From: Oscillospiraceae bacterium
GTDB taxonomy: Bacteria > Bacillota > Clostridia > Oscillospirales > Oscillospiraceae
Assembly: GCA_017535865.1 (NCBI GenBank)
Contig: JAFXTM010000037.1
Coordinates: forward strand, 1 to 46,796
Reading direction: 5' to 3'
Length of the DNA stretch: 46,796 bases
The notes below the pieces were generated by a model. That model ran no database searches and had not been told where the DNA came from. It was given only the letters and a program-made list of their open reading frames with translations. Both the position numbers and the translations under genes were made by a program. This document shows, piece by piece, positions 8,716 through 16,438 of this stretch; the first letter of the stretch is position 1, and the number at the start of each line of letters is the position of its first letter.

Positions 8716-9672
8716 TTATTTCATGTGCTTGCCCTGGTAGTTGTTTGCGGAGCGGCGGGGATGAAAGAAGGAACGCTCCGTCTCTTCGTCCGGATCTTCG
8801 CCGTCCGCGCCGGCGCTGCTGCCGCGGCGGCGCTCCGACACGATCTGGTCGAAGGTGGCGGAAATGTCGAGTTTTTCGGGATCGGTGTATTCCCACGCGT
8901 CCTTGCGGACCTTGACCTCGCTCTCCTTTTCCGGTTCGTCGTCGTATTCCTCGTCGTCCCCGGGCTCCTCGTCATATTCCTCATCGTCGAGCTCGTCTTC
9001 CTCCGAGCGGCGGCGCAGCGAGGGCAGGCGCAGCGGCAGATCAAAGTCCAGCAGCAGCGCGCAGAGGCGCTTGTCGTCGTGCTGCTCGAGCAGACGGAAG
9101 ATCAGCTGCGTGATCGCGTAAGCGATGAACGCGGCGATCAGACCGATGAGCGCGGCAAAGAGCACGTCGGAGGGGAAGTGGGCCATCAGATAATTGCGGG
9201 AGACGGCCATCAGGAGCACCCAGATCACGGAGGGCAGGATCCATTTGCGCCCGCGCGTCAGGCAGAGCCCGGTCAGCCCGGCGACCGCGGCGGTCACGTG
9301 GCCGGAGGGGAAGGAAAAGCCGTCCTCAGCGGGGGCACCGAGCGCCTCCCACCACTGGCGATAGGCGGTAAAGCTCTCAAAGGGGCGCGGCCGTGCGACC
9401 CAGTCCTTGAGGATGAAATTGGTCAGGATCGCCCCGCAGGCGATGGCGCCGAACATACAGACGCCGGTACGGCGGGTACGGGAGAAGAGCATCAGCACGA
9501 GGCTGATCACGATCAGGATCAGGCCCTTTTCGCCGAGAAAGGTGATCCCCTTCATCAGGGGGGTCAGCACGCTGCCGAGAGAATCGGCCATGCTGTGCAT
9601 CAGCCGGAGAAGAAAGCGGTCATAGCCGCCGAAGGCGCTGTTCAGCCAGCCGGCAAACGCGGTAAGTTCCAT
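8716..9672 (-). CDS. PAP2-family membrane phosphatase with acidic C-terminal tail
   Basis: A 318-residue integral membrane protein with about five to six helices in residues 45-185. It carries the full phosphatase signature: K89-x6-RP (KDWVARPRPF), PSGH (FPSGHVTAA) and R-x5-H-x3-D (SRNYLMAHFPSD). The family dephosphorylates undecaprenyl pyrophosphate or phosphatidic acid/PGP at the membrane. An extra tail of about 110 residues is disordered and very acidic (DDEEYDEEPGDDEEYDDEPE), then basic. The start at 9672 follows AAAGAGGT. It lies downstream of the CotH gene in the same direction after a 176-bp gap. Confidence 0.88.
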   Translation of the reverse strand: MELTAFAGWLNSAFGGYDRFLLRLMHSMADSLGSVLTPLMKGITFLGEKGLILIVISLVLMLFSRTRRTGVCMFGAIACGAILTNFILKDWVARPRPFESFTAYRQWWEALGAPAEDGFSFPSGHVTAAVAGLTGLCLTRGRKWILPSVIWVLLMAVSRNYLMAHFPSDVLFAALIGLIAAFIAYAITQLIFRLLEQHDDKRLCALLLDFDLPLRLPSLRRRSEEDELDDEEYDEEPGDDEEYDDEPEKESEVKVRKDAWEYTDPEKLDISATFDQIVSERRRGSSAGADGEDPDEETERSFFHPRRSANNYQGKHMK

Positions 9673-9848
9673 GTCGAATACCTCTTTTCTTACTTGTTTA
9701 CTGCGTCCCCGAAATAAAGCTTGAATGATCGGGGCGCAGATTTGCCGTGTGTCACGGCCGCCCCGTTAAGGGACAGGTGAAACGGCAATCAAATTGTTAT
9801 GGATGCGCCACGGAGATGCTATGCCTTGATCCGGGATCAAGCGGCACA
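9673..9848 (-). other. Intergenic leader with inverted repeats before the PAP2 gene
   Basis: No gene is seen here. An imperfect inverted repeat CTGCGTCCCCGA (9701-9712) / TCGGGGCGCAG (9729-9739) lies in the PAP2 5' leader, and a second hairpin CTTGATCCCGGATCAAG lies just after the CotH stop, without a clear T-run. They could be an mRNA structure and a weak terminator. Confidence 0.45.
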
Positions 9849-12227
9849 TCAATAACCAAAGTATGCCATACGCTCCTCGTCCGAGACCTTCAGGTATCGG
9901 CAGAGCGTGTCGGTGCACAGCGAAGCCCAGCTCTTGTCCCGGATGAAGGAGCGCAGCTCCTCCACGCGGCGGACCCAGCGGTCGGGCTCGAGCCCCCAGC
10001 GCGTCCAGTCACGCGGCACCTCCGGGGCGAGCAGAGCCTCATACTCGTCGATCCGGGAGAGGACGTGCTCGTCGGAGAGCACGCCGCCCACGAGCTCGGC
10101 CCAGCGGCGCAGGACCATATCGCGGAATTCCGTGTTGCGGCAGAGGTTCTGCAGGAGCGGCGGGACCTGGGGGCCGGGGTGCCCGTAACCAAGAAGCAGC
10201 ACGCTGAAGGGATCGGGATTGCGGAAGGCCCAGTCGAGATCATAGAAGGCCAGATCCCAGAGATAATCGCCCTGTGACGTGCGCAGGAAGCGGATGTTCC
10301 CCTCCGTGTCGGTGTTGGAGCAGTAGCTCTCCAGCAAAAACCAGTCGCAGAGGCTGCGGATGTCCACGTTCTCACAGATCTGACGGTAGTTCTCCTTGCT
10401 GCTCAGGTCGTTGTACCAGGAAAACTCGATCACGTTTTTATAGAGATCCGCCCGTGTGGGCAGCATGCCGCGCAGGCTCTCCACACTTTCCACGTCCACG
10501 CCGCAGTGCGAAGCATAGAAGTGGCGGTTGATCTCCTCCTTGAGGCAGTAGATGCCCCAGTACTCCCCGTTGAGATAGAGGACGCAGTACTTGCTCGCCT
10601 GGGCGAGAACGGCGTCGCTCGCCTCGAGGCAGAGATCCTGCATGAGCTCGTTGCGGAAGATGCTGAACAGGTAGTCCTGCCCGGCGCGGATGGCCAGAGA
10701 GTGGAAGGACGTGATGCCGTTGGAGAAGACGTCGGCCTCCAGATCGCCGCCGTCGCAGGTCCGGAAGCGCACGCCCATGCTCTTCTTCGGAAGACTCAGG
10801 CTTGTCCAGCCCTTCATGGAGACGGCACAGGCGTGATGGAAACTGTGCTCTCCGTCGAAGAGCGTGAGACTGCCGCCGTATTCTTTGTGCTTTTCGCCCC
10901 AGTCATAGGTGGTTTTGAAGTGCTTCCGGTCGTTTACCACGAGGCTCAGAACGGGCAGGACGTGGCCCTCGTTGAGGATGTAGCTGCGGTCGTAGACCCG
11001 GCTGGGGAGCGCGTCCGGCTCGACGTTGACGGCGCGCAGCAGGCCGGTCTTCCCGATCGTCACAGGGTCGGCATAGACCGGGGAATCCGCCGTAGGCGTG
11101 CTGCCGTCGAGCGTGTAATGGATCTCGCCGCTGCCGCGGAGCGTGACCGTGACGCTCTCTACGCCCTCGAAAACGCCGTCCGCCTCGGGGCTCTCCGGCA
11201 TCGCGGACACCCGGCGTACGCCGCCGGTGTTCGCCGCGCGGGGGCTTGGCGCGCCGTAATAGAGGAAGCCGGGACGGCTATCCTCGCGGCCGAGGGAACA
11301 GTTTTCCGGGATGCTGCACAGCGCGGCGAAGTCGAGCAGAGTCCCGTCCGTGCGGCTGAGATAGAGCTGCTCGCTCTCGGCGTTGAGGGAGAAGCCGGTG
11401 TTCGCCTCGCGGACGCCGGACGTCTCCTCCGAATCCTTGTTGCAGATCACGACCCGCAGCTCCCCGGGTTTGAGCGAGCCGGAGGGGAAGGTCCATTGAT
11501 CGAGACGATCCAAATCGTCGGAGAGACAAAAGCCGGTCAGGTCCACGGTCTCGTCGGAGACGTTCCGGATCTCCACCCAGTCAAAACAGGGGGCGCCGGA
11601 GTGCAGAGGAACGCCGGTATTGGAGACGACGACCTCGTTGATGACGAGCGGTCCCTCGGGGACCCGCTCGGCGCAGAAAAGCTCATAGCCTTCGCTGCCG
11701 TTGGGATAGCCGGGGCTGATCCAAGGGCTCTCGCGGAAGCTCCCGTCCTCCTGCCGCTGCAGGGAATGGTCGGCCGTGTCGCTCGTAAGGATGACGCGCT
11801 CCTGCACGACGTCGTCCGGCGCGCGCAGCCAGAGCGTCTCTCCCCGGGAGAGGGAGAAGTCCGCCCCGTCCAGCGGAAGCAGCAGCAGCGCGCCCGGCTC
11901 AAGCTCGCCCGTGAGCGCGAGGCCCGCGCGGCCGGGCCGGTCCGAAAGCGTCCAGCCCTCCAGCGAGAGGGGTTTGCCGGAGATGTTCTCGAGCTCGACC
12001 CAGTCGGGGAAGCCGTTCCGGTAAAAGCTCGCGCGGTTTTTCACCCCGATCTCGCTGATCTGCAGCAGTCCGCTGTAATCGACGGGCGGCGGCGTCGGCG
12101 CCGGGGTCGCGGTCGGCTCCGGCGTGGGAGAAGCCGTCGGCTCCGGCGCGGCGGGCAGCGCGCAGCCGCAGAGCAGGGCCAAAAGCAGCAGATAGGCAAG
12201 GGCGATAGAAAGACGTTTCATTCTCAT
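9849..12227 (-). CDS. Lipoprotein with two lamin-tail domains and a CotH kinase domain
   Basis: A 792-residue exported protein. The signal peptide ends LLALLCGC, so Cys22 can be lipidated, followed by a short Pro/Thr/Glu stalk (PEPTASPTPEPTATPAP). Two lamin-tail-like domains follow (about 50-175 and 185-320; each with WVEL/IRNVS, LxGxxLSD and WTFPSG motifs), then a chitobiase/hexosaminidase-like beta domain (IHYTLDGSTPTADSPVYADP) and a CotH domain (about 430-790; YLNGEYWGIYCLKEEINR and YLWDLAFYDLDWAF). CotH proteins are atypical protein kinases of spore coats; this extracellular arrangement recurs in clostridia but its role is unknown. An ATG at 12221 is an alternative start. Confidence 0.87.
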   Translation of the reverse strand: MRMKRLSIALAYLLLLALLCGCALPAAPEPTASPTPEPTATPAPTPPPVDYSGLLQISEIGVKNRASFYRNGFPDWVELENISGKPLSLEGWTLSDRPGRAGLALTGELEPGALLLLPLDGADFSLSRGETLWLRAPDDVVQERVILTSDTADHSLQRQEDGSFRESPWISPGYPNGSEGYELFCAERVPEGPLVINEVVVSNTGVPLHSGAPCFDWVEIRNVSDETVDLTGFCLSDDLDRLDQWTFPSGSLKPGELRVVICNKDSEETSGVREANTGFSLNAESEQLYLSRTDGTLLDFAALCSIPENCSLGREDSRPGFLYYGAPSPRAANTGGVRRVSAMPESPEADGVFEGVESVTVTLRGSGEIHYTLDGSTPTADSPVYADPVTIGKTGLLRAVNVEPDALPSRVYDRSYILNEGHVLPVLSLVVNDRKHFKTTYDWGEKHKEYGGSLTLFDGEHSFHHACAVSMKGWTSLSLPKKSMGVRFRTCDGGDLEADVFSNGITSFHSLAIRAGQDYLFSIFRNELMQDLCLEASDAVLAQASKYCVLYLNGEYWGIYCLKEEINRHFYASHCGVDVESVESLRGMLPTRADLYKNVIEFSWYNDLSSKENYRQICENVDIRSLCDWFLLESYCSNTDTEGNIRFLRTSQGDYLWDLAFYDLDWAFRNPDPFSVLLLGYGHPGPQVPPLLQNLCRNTEFRDMVLRRWAELVGGVLSDEHVLSRIDEYEALLAPEVPRDWTRWGLEPDRWVRRVEELRSFIRDKSWASLCTDTLCRYLKVSDEERMAYFGY

Positions 12228-12267
12228 AGAAAGTTCCGTTTCGCTTCGTTTGGTAGATAACAAATCT

Positions 12268-12296
12268 ATTATAGCAGGCTGCCGTCAGACTTGCAA
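12268..12296 (-). promoter_or_regulatory. Promoter of the CotH lipoprotein gene
   Basis: On the minus strand TTGCAA (12296-12291), 17-bp spacer, TATAAT (12273-12268). Confidence 0.75.
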
Positions 12297-12329
12297 CCGG
12301 TGGGCGCGGGGAAAAATCTGTCTTTTCGG

Positions 12330-12358
12330 TTGACGAGCGGACAAGAAAAGGGTAAAAT
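12330..12358 (+). promoter_or_regulatory. Promoter of holB-ricT
   Basis: TTGACG (12330-12335), 17-bp spacer, TAAAAT (12353-12358). It is divergent from the CotH promoter, with 33 bp between the two -35 boxes. Confidence 0.8.
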
Positions 12359-12395
12359 AAATCAGTTAAGATGTGTACAGCATAAGGAGGCGGCC

Positions 12396-13196
12396 ATGGC
12401 GGCGTTTACGATCCGCAGCGCGGAGCATCTGTCCCACGCCTATATCCTCTCCTCGCCGGACCGGGCCGCGTGCCTGGAGCTGGCGGAGCAGATCGCGGCG
12501 GCGGCCGTCTGCGAACGGGGGACGGACGCGCCCTGCGGCAAGTGCCGGGGCTGCCGGAAGGCCCGGGACGGTGTGCACCCGGACATCATCCATATCCGGC
12601 GCGAGGAGGGGCGGCAGTTCGTCTCGGTCGACCAGATCCGCGCCATGACGGCGGACGCGTATGTGCTGCCGAACGAGGCGGCGCGGAAAGTGTATATCCT
12701 GGACGAGGCGGACCGGATGAAGACCCCGGAGGCGCAGAACGCCGCGCTCAAGACGCTGGAGGAGCCGCCCGCGGGCGTGATCTTCCTGCTGTGCGCGGAG
12801 AACGCCGGCGTGCTGCTGCCGACGGTGCGCTCCCGCTGCGTGGAGCTCAGCACCAACAGCGAGCGCGCCGGGGAGACGGACGCGGGAAAAAAGCTCGCGA
12901 TCGAGTATCTAGATCTCACGGCGAAGGGCGACAGGGCCGGGCTCTGCGCCTGGTGCCTGAAAAACGACCGCATGGAAAAGACAGACACGGCGGCCTTCCT
13001 GGAGAGCGTGCAGACGCTGCTCGCGGAGCTCCTCACCGGACGGCGGGAGGAGCCGCGGCTGGAGCGCGTACGGCTCTGGGCTCTGCAGGCGCTGATCGAG
13101 CGCTGCAATACGTATCTGCAGGGAAACGTCGGCAGCCGGCAGTTATTTGGCCTGCTCGCGGTGGACAGCATCGCGGAGGGCGGAAACAGAGGATAG
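12396..13196 (+). CDS. holB: DNA polymerase III subunit delta'
   Basis: A 266-residue clamp-loader subunit of the DnaX/HolB AAA+ family. The zinc module C-x8-C-x2-C-x2-C (CERGTDAPCGKCRGC, about residues 39-53) and GVHPDIIHI are clear, as are VYILDEADRMKTPEAQNALK-like (here AQNAALKTLEEPP) and the sensor-1 arginine region LLPTVRSRC. The N-terminal Walker A lysine is absent, as expected for delta'. It is shorter than the usual 320-330 residues, mostly in the C-terminal collar domain. GGAGG lies 6 nt before the ATG. It is followed after 4 bp by ricT, the standard Firmicutes order. Confidence 0.9.
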   Translation: MAAFTIRSAEHLSHAYILSSPDRAACLELAEQIAAAAVCERGTDAPCGKCRGCRKARDGVHPDIIHIRREEGRQFVSVDQIRAMTADAYVLPNEAARKVYILDEADRMKTPEAQNAALKTLEEPPAGVIFLLCAENAGVLLPTVRSRCVELSTNSERAGETDAGKKLAIEYLDLTAKGDRAGLCAWCLKNDRMEKTDTAAFLESVQTLLAELLTGRREEPRLERVRLWALQALIERCNTYLQGNVGSRQLFGLLAVDSIAEGGNRG

Positions 13197-13200
13197 AGCA

Positions 13201-14481
13201 TTGCTTGAAGTAGTCAGTATCAAATTCAAAAACCGGGGGAAATGCTATTATTTCGCCCCGCGTTCCCTGGACATCCGGACAGGGGACAAGGTGATCGTCG
13301 AGACCGCGAAGGGGCTCGAGATCGCCGACTGTGTCCACGGCAACCACACGGTGGAGGAGGACGCGGTCGTCCAGCCGCTGCGCCCGGTGGCGCGCATCGC
13401 GACGCAGGACGATCTGCGCGTGGAGCAGCTGAACAAAAAGCGCGAGAAGGAGGCCTTCGAGATCGGCCGCGAGAAGATCGCCGAGCACGGGCTGGAGATG
13501 AAGCTCGTGGATGTGGAGTGCAACTTCGAGGGCAATAAGACCACCTTCTTTTTCACCGCCGACGGGCGCGTGGATTTCCGCGAGCTCGTGAAGGACCTGG
13601 CCGGGATCTTCCGCAACCGCATCGAACTGCGGCAGATCGGCGTGCGCGACGAGACCAAAATGCTCGGCGGCATCGGCATCTGCGGCCGGCCCTATTGCTG
13701 CAGCCAGTTTCTGGACGAGTTCCAGCCCGTCTCCACCAAAATGGCAAAGGTGCAGTCCCTCTCGCTCAACCCGACCAAGATCTCCGGCAGCTGCGGGCGG
13801 CTGATGTGCTGCCTGCGCTATGAACAGGAGGCCTATGAGGACCTCGTGAAAAAGGTCCCCAAGCAGGGCGCGTTCGTGGAGACCATAGACGGCTACGGCA
13901 CAGCGGTGCAGGTCAATCTCCTTCGCCAGACTGTCAAGGTCCGCCTGGACGGGGACAGCGAGGACACGCTGAAGGTCTACAAGGCCAACGAGCTCGCGGC
14001 GGTCCCCGGCGGCCGCCCGAAGGAGGGCGAGCCGCTGCCCTCGGTGCTGCACTATGTGCCCGAGCCGGAGGAGACACCCGAGGAACCGGAGGAGGAGACC
14101 TGGTCCGCGCCGCTGCTGGTCGTGCCCGAGCCGGTATATCCCGCGGAGACCGAGGAAAAGAGCGAAGAGAAAAAGCCGCGCCGCTGCCACCGCGGCGGAA
14201 GAGGCCGCGGCAAGGGCGAGGAGGCCCAGACCGTCCAGCAGCCGGAGAAGAAGCTCGAGAAGCCCCACGAGGAGAAAAAGGGCGAAAAGCTCGCCCGGGG
14301 GGAGAGACACGGCCGGAAGCCGAACGCCGACAAGCAGGCTACGGTCAAGCCCGTGCGGGTGGAGCCGAAAGCGGGCGAGGAGGGGCGGAGCGCCGAGAAG
14401 AGCGGGGAAAAGCCACACCGCTCCAATCGCCGCCGCCACTACCGCAAGCCAAAGCCCAAGACCGGCGGAGAGAACGGATAA
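13201..14481 (+). CDS. ricT: RicT (YaaT), PSP1-domain subunit of the RicAFT Fe-S complex, with long charged tail
   Basis: The TTG start at 13201 (AGAGGA 7 nt upstream) gives MLEVVSIKFKNRGKCYYF, the family N-terminus, and 426 residues. The PSP1 core (about 1-270) has the cysteine clusters GICGRPYCCSQF and GSCGRLMCCLRYE that hold Fe-S centres with RicA and RicF. In Bacillus the complex helps RNase Y mature mRNA and affects sporulation and competence. After residue about 280 an extra Lys/Glu/Arg-rich, low-complexity tail of about 145 residues is added; usual RicT ends near 275. The tail looks like a disordered, possibly RNA-binding extension. It is the second gene of holB-ricT. Confidence 0.93.
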   Translation: MLEVVSIKFKNRGKCYYFAPRSLDIRTGDKVIVETAKGLEIADCVHGNHTVEEDAVVQPLRPVARIATQDDLRVEQLNKKREKEAFEIGREKIAEHGLEMKLVDVECNFEGNKTTFFFTADGRVDFRELVKDLAGIFRNRIELRQIGVRDETKMLGGIGICGRPYCCSQFLDEFQPVSTKMAKVQSLSLNPTKISGSCGRLMCCLRYEQEAYEDLVKKVPKQGAFVETIDGYGTAVQVNLLRQTVKVRLDGDSEDTLKVYKANELAAVPGGRPKEGEPLPSVLHYVPEPEETPEEPEEETWSAPLLVVPEPVYPAETEEKSEEKKPRRCHRGGRGRGKGEEAQTVQQPEKKLEKPHEEKKGEKLARGERHGRKPNADKQATVKPVRVEPKAGEEGRSAEKSGEKPHRSNRRRHYRKPKPKTGGENG

Positions 14482-14487
14482 ACAACG

Positions 14488-14516
14488 GAGCCCGGATCGA
14501 AAGATCCGGGCTCTTT
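14488..14516 (+). terminator. Intrinsic terminator after ricT
   Basis: GAGCCCGGATC (14488-14498) pairs with GATCCGGGCTC (14503-14513), loop GAAA, followed by TTTGATG. It lies between convergent genes. Confidence 0.85.
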
Positions 14517-14527
14517 GATGTGTTTGT

Positions 14528-16438
14528 TTACTCCAGCTCGAAGGCGCCGGTGTAGAGCTGGTAGTAGGTACCGCGCTCGGCAATGAGCTTCTCGTGGCTG
14601 CCGCGCTCGATGATGCGGCCGTGGTCGAGGACCATGATGACGTCCGCGTCCATGACGGTCGAGAGCCGGTGCGCGATCACGAAGACCGTGCGGCCCTCCA
14701 TGAGCTTGTCCATGCCGCGCTGTACGATGGCCTCGGTGCGGGTGTCGATGGAGGAGGTCGCCTCGTCGAGGATCAGACAGGGGGGATCGGCCACGGCCGC
14801 GCGGGCGATGGCCAGCAGCTGCCGCTGCCCCTGGGAGAGGTTTGCGCCGTTGTTCGTGAGCTCGGTGTCGTAGCCCTGCGGCAGACGGGTGATGAAATCG
14901 TCCGCGCCGGCGAGCTTCGCCGCCGTGACGCACTCCTCGTCCGTTGCGTCGAGCCGCCCGTAGCGGATATTGTCCATGACGCTGCCGGTGAAAAGGTTCG
15001 TCTCCTGCAGCACGAGGCCGAGCGAGCGGCGCAGGTCCTTCTTTTTGATCTTGTTGACGTTGATGCCGTCGTAGCGGATCTTGCCGTCGGCGATGTCGTA
15101 GAAGCGATTGATAAGGTTCGTGATGGTGGTCTTGCCCGCGCCTGTGGCCCCGACGAAGGCGACCTTCTGCCCGGGCTCGGCGTAGACCGAGATGTCGTAA
15201 AGCACCTGCTTGCCCTCGACGTAGGCGAAGTCTACGTCCACCATGCGCACGTCGCCGCGCAGCGGCGTGTAGGTCACGCTGCCGTCGGCCGTGTGCGGGT
15301 GCCGCCAGGCCCACCTGCCCGTGCGCTCCTCCGTCTCCTCAAGGCTGCCGTCTGCCGCCTCGCGGACATTCACGAGCGTCACGTAGCCGTCGTCGGACTC
15401 GGCGGGCTCGTTCACGAGGCTCAGCACGCGCTGCGCGCCCGCGCCGGCCATGACGATGGAGTTGATCTGCTGGCTGAGCTGGTTGACGTTCCCGGTGAAC
15501 TGACGGGACATGTTCAGGAAGGGGACGAGGATCGTGATATCCAGCACCTTCCCGGAGAGGGAGAGGTTCGGCACCTTCAGCAGCAGAAACACGCCGCCGA
15601 CCAGAGCCAGGGTCACATAGAGGATGTTGCCGATGTTGCCGATGATCGGACCGAGCACGCTCGCGTAGGCATTGGCGCGCAGGCTGTCCTCGTAGAGCGC
15701 GCCGTTGACGCGGTCAAAGTCGCGCAGGGCCTGCTCCTCGTGGCAGAAGACCTTGATGACCTTCTGGCCCTCCATCATCTCCTGTGCGAAGCCCTCCATC
15801 GCGGCGGTGGATTTCTGCTGCCGCAGGAAGTACTTGGCCGAGCCGCCGCCTACGGTCTTCGTGACGTAGAACATCGCCACGACACCGAGCAGCAGCACGA
15901 GCGTGAGCCACACGCTGAACCAGAGCATGATGGCAAAGACGATCAGCACCGTGGAGCCCGCGCGGATCAGCGAGGGCAGCGACTGGCTCACGAGCTGGCG
16001 CAGGGTGTCGATGTCGTTGGTGTAGAAGCTCATGATGTCGCCGGTCTGATGGCTGTCAAAGTAACGGATCGGCAGATCCTGCATGCCGTTGAAGAGCTCC
16101 CGGCGGAGCTTGTCCAGAAAGCCCTGCGTCATGACGGCCATGATCTGCGTCTCAAAAAGCTGAGAGAGCAGCGAGAGCGCGTAAAGGGCGATCAGGATAT
16201 AGACATAGCGCAGCACGGCGGGCCGGGCCGCGGCCCAGTCGCCGCTCTCATACCACAGCTCCACCACGGCCAGGATACGCTGGACAAAGAGGGAGGGGAT
16301 GGCGGAGACGACGGCGGTAAAGAGGATACAGAAGACCGCGAGCGGGGCCAGCACGGGGTAATAGCCAAAAAACTTCTTCAGCGTCCACGCGATGCCGCCG
16401 AAGTTCTCACGGAGTATTTCGCCGCGGGATTTATTCAT
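14528..16438 (-). CDS. ABC exporter half-transporter, catalytically complete subunit with degenerate signature
   Basis: A 636-residue protein with an N-terminal six-helix exporter domain (about 25-330) and a C-terminal ATPase domain. It has Walker A GATGAGKTT, signature LSQGQ (second Gly replaced by Gln), Walker B LILDEA with the catalytic Glu, and switch histidine IAHRLST. An insertion of about 60 residues (SDDGYVTLVNVREAADGSLEETEER region) separates membrane and ATPase domains. The ATG at 16438 overlaps the upstream partner by 8 nt and has AAAGG 11 nt upstream; a GTG at 16447 is possible. Together they form a heterodimeric multidrug or lipid exporter of the BmrCD/TM287-288 type. The substrate is unknown. 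Confidence 0.92.
   Translation of the reverse strand: MNKSRGEILRENFGGIAWTLKKFFGYYPVLAPLAVFCILFTAVVSAIPSLFVQRILAVVELWYESGDWAAARPAVLRYVYILIALYALSLLSQLFETQIMAVMTQGFLDKLRRELFNGMQDLPIRYFDSHQTGDIMSFYTNDIDTLRQLVSQSLPSLIRAGSTVLIVFAIMLWFSVWLTLVLLLGVVAMFYVTKTVGGGSAKYFLRQQKSTAAMEGFAQEMMEGQKVIKVFCHEEQALRDFDRVNGALYEDSLRANAYASVLGPIIGNIGNILYVTLALVGGVFLLLKVPNLSLSGKVLDITILVPFLNMSRQFTGNVNQLSQQINSIVMAGAGAQRVLSLVNEPAESDDGYVTLVNVREAADGSLEETEERTGRWAWRHPHTADGSVTYTPLRGDVRMVDVDFAYVEGKQVLYDISVYAEPGQKVAFVGATGAGKTTITNLINRFYDIADGKIRYDGINVNKIKKKDLRRSLGLVLQETNLFTGSVMDNIRYGRLDATDEECVTAAKLAGADDFITRLPQGYDTELTNNGANLSQGQRQLLAIARAAVADPPCLILDEATSSIDTRTEAIVQRGMDKLMEGRTVFVIAHRLSTVMDADVIMVLDHGRIIERGSHEKLIAERGTYYQLYTGAFELE

Noticed and set aside
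7268-8896. 542-codon open frame opposite mnmG
   Set aside because: Antisense to conserved MnmG sequence, crosses a perfect terminator hairpin and is Arg/His-rich; no start site support.
13033-14583. Long open frame on the minus strand opposite holB-ricT
   Set aside because: It is a shadow of the high third-position GC of ricT; its residues are low-complexity Leu/Ala/Arg and match no motif, while the plus strand has conserved PSP1 motifs.
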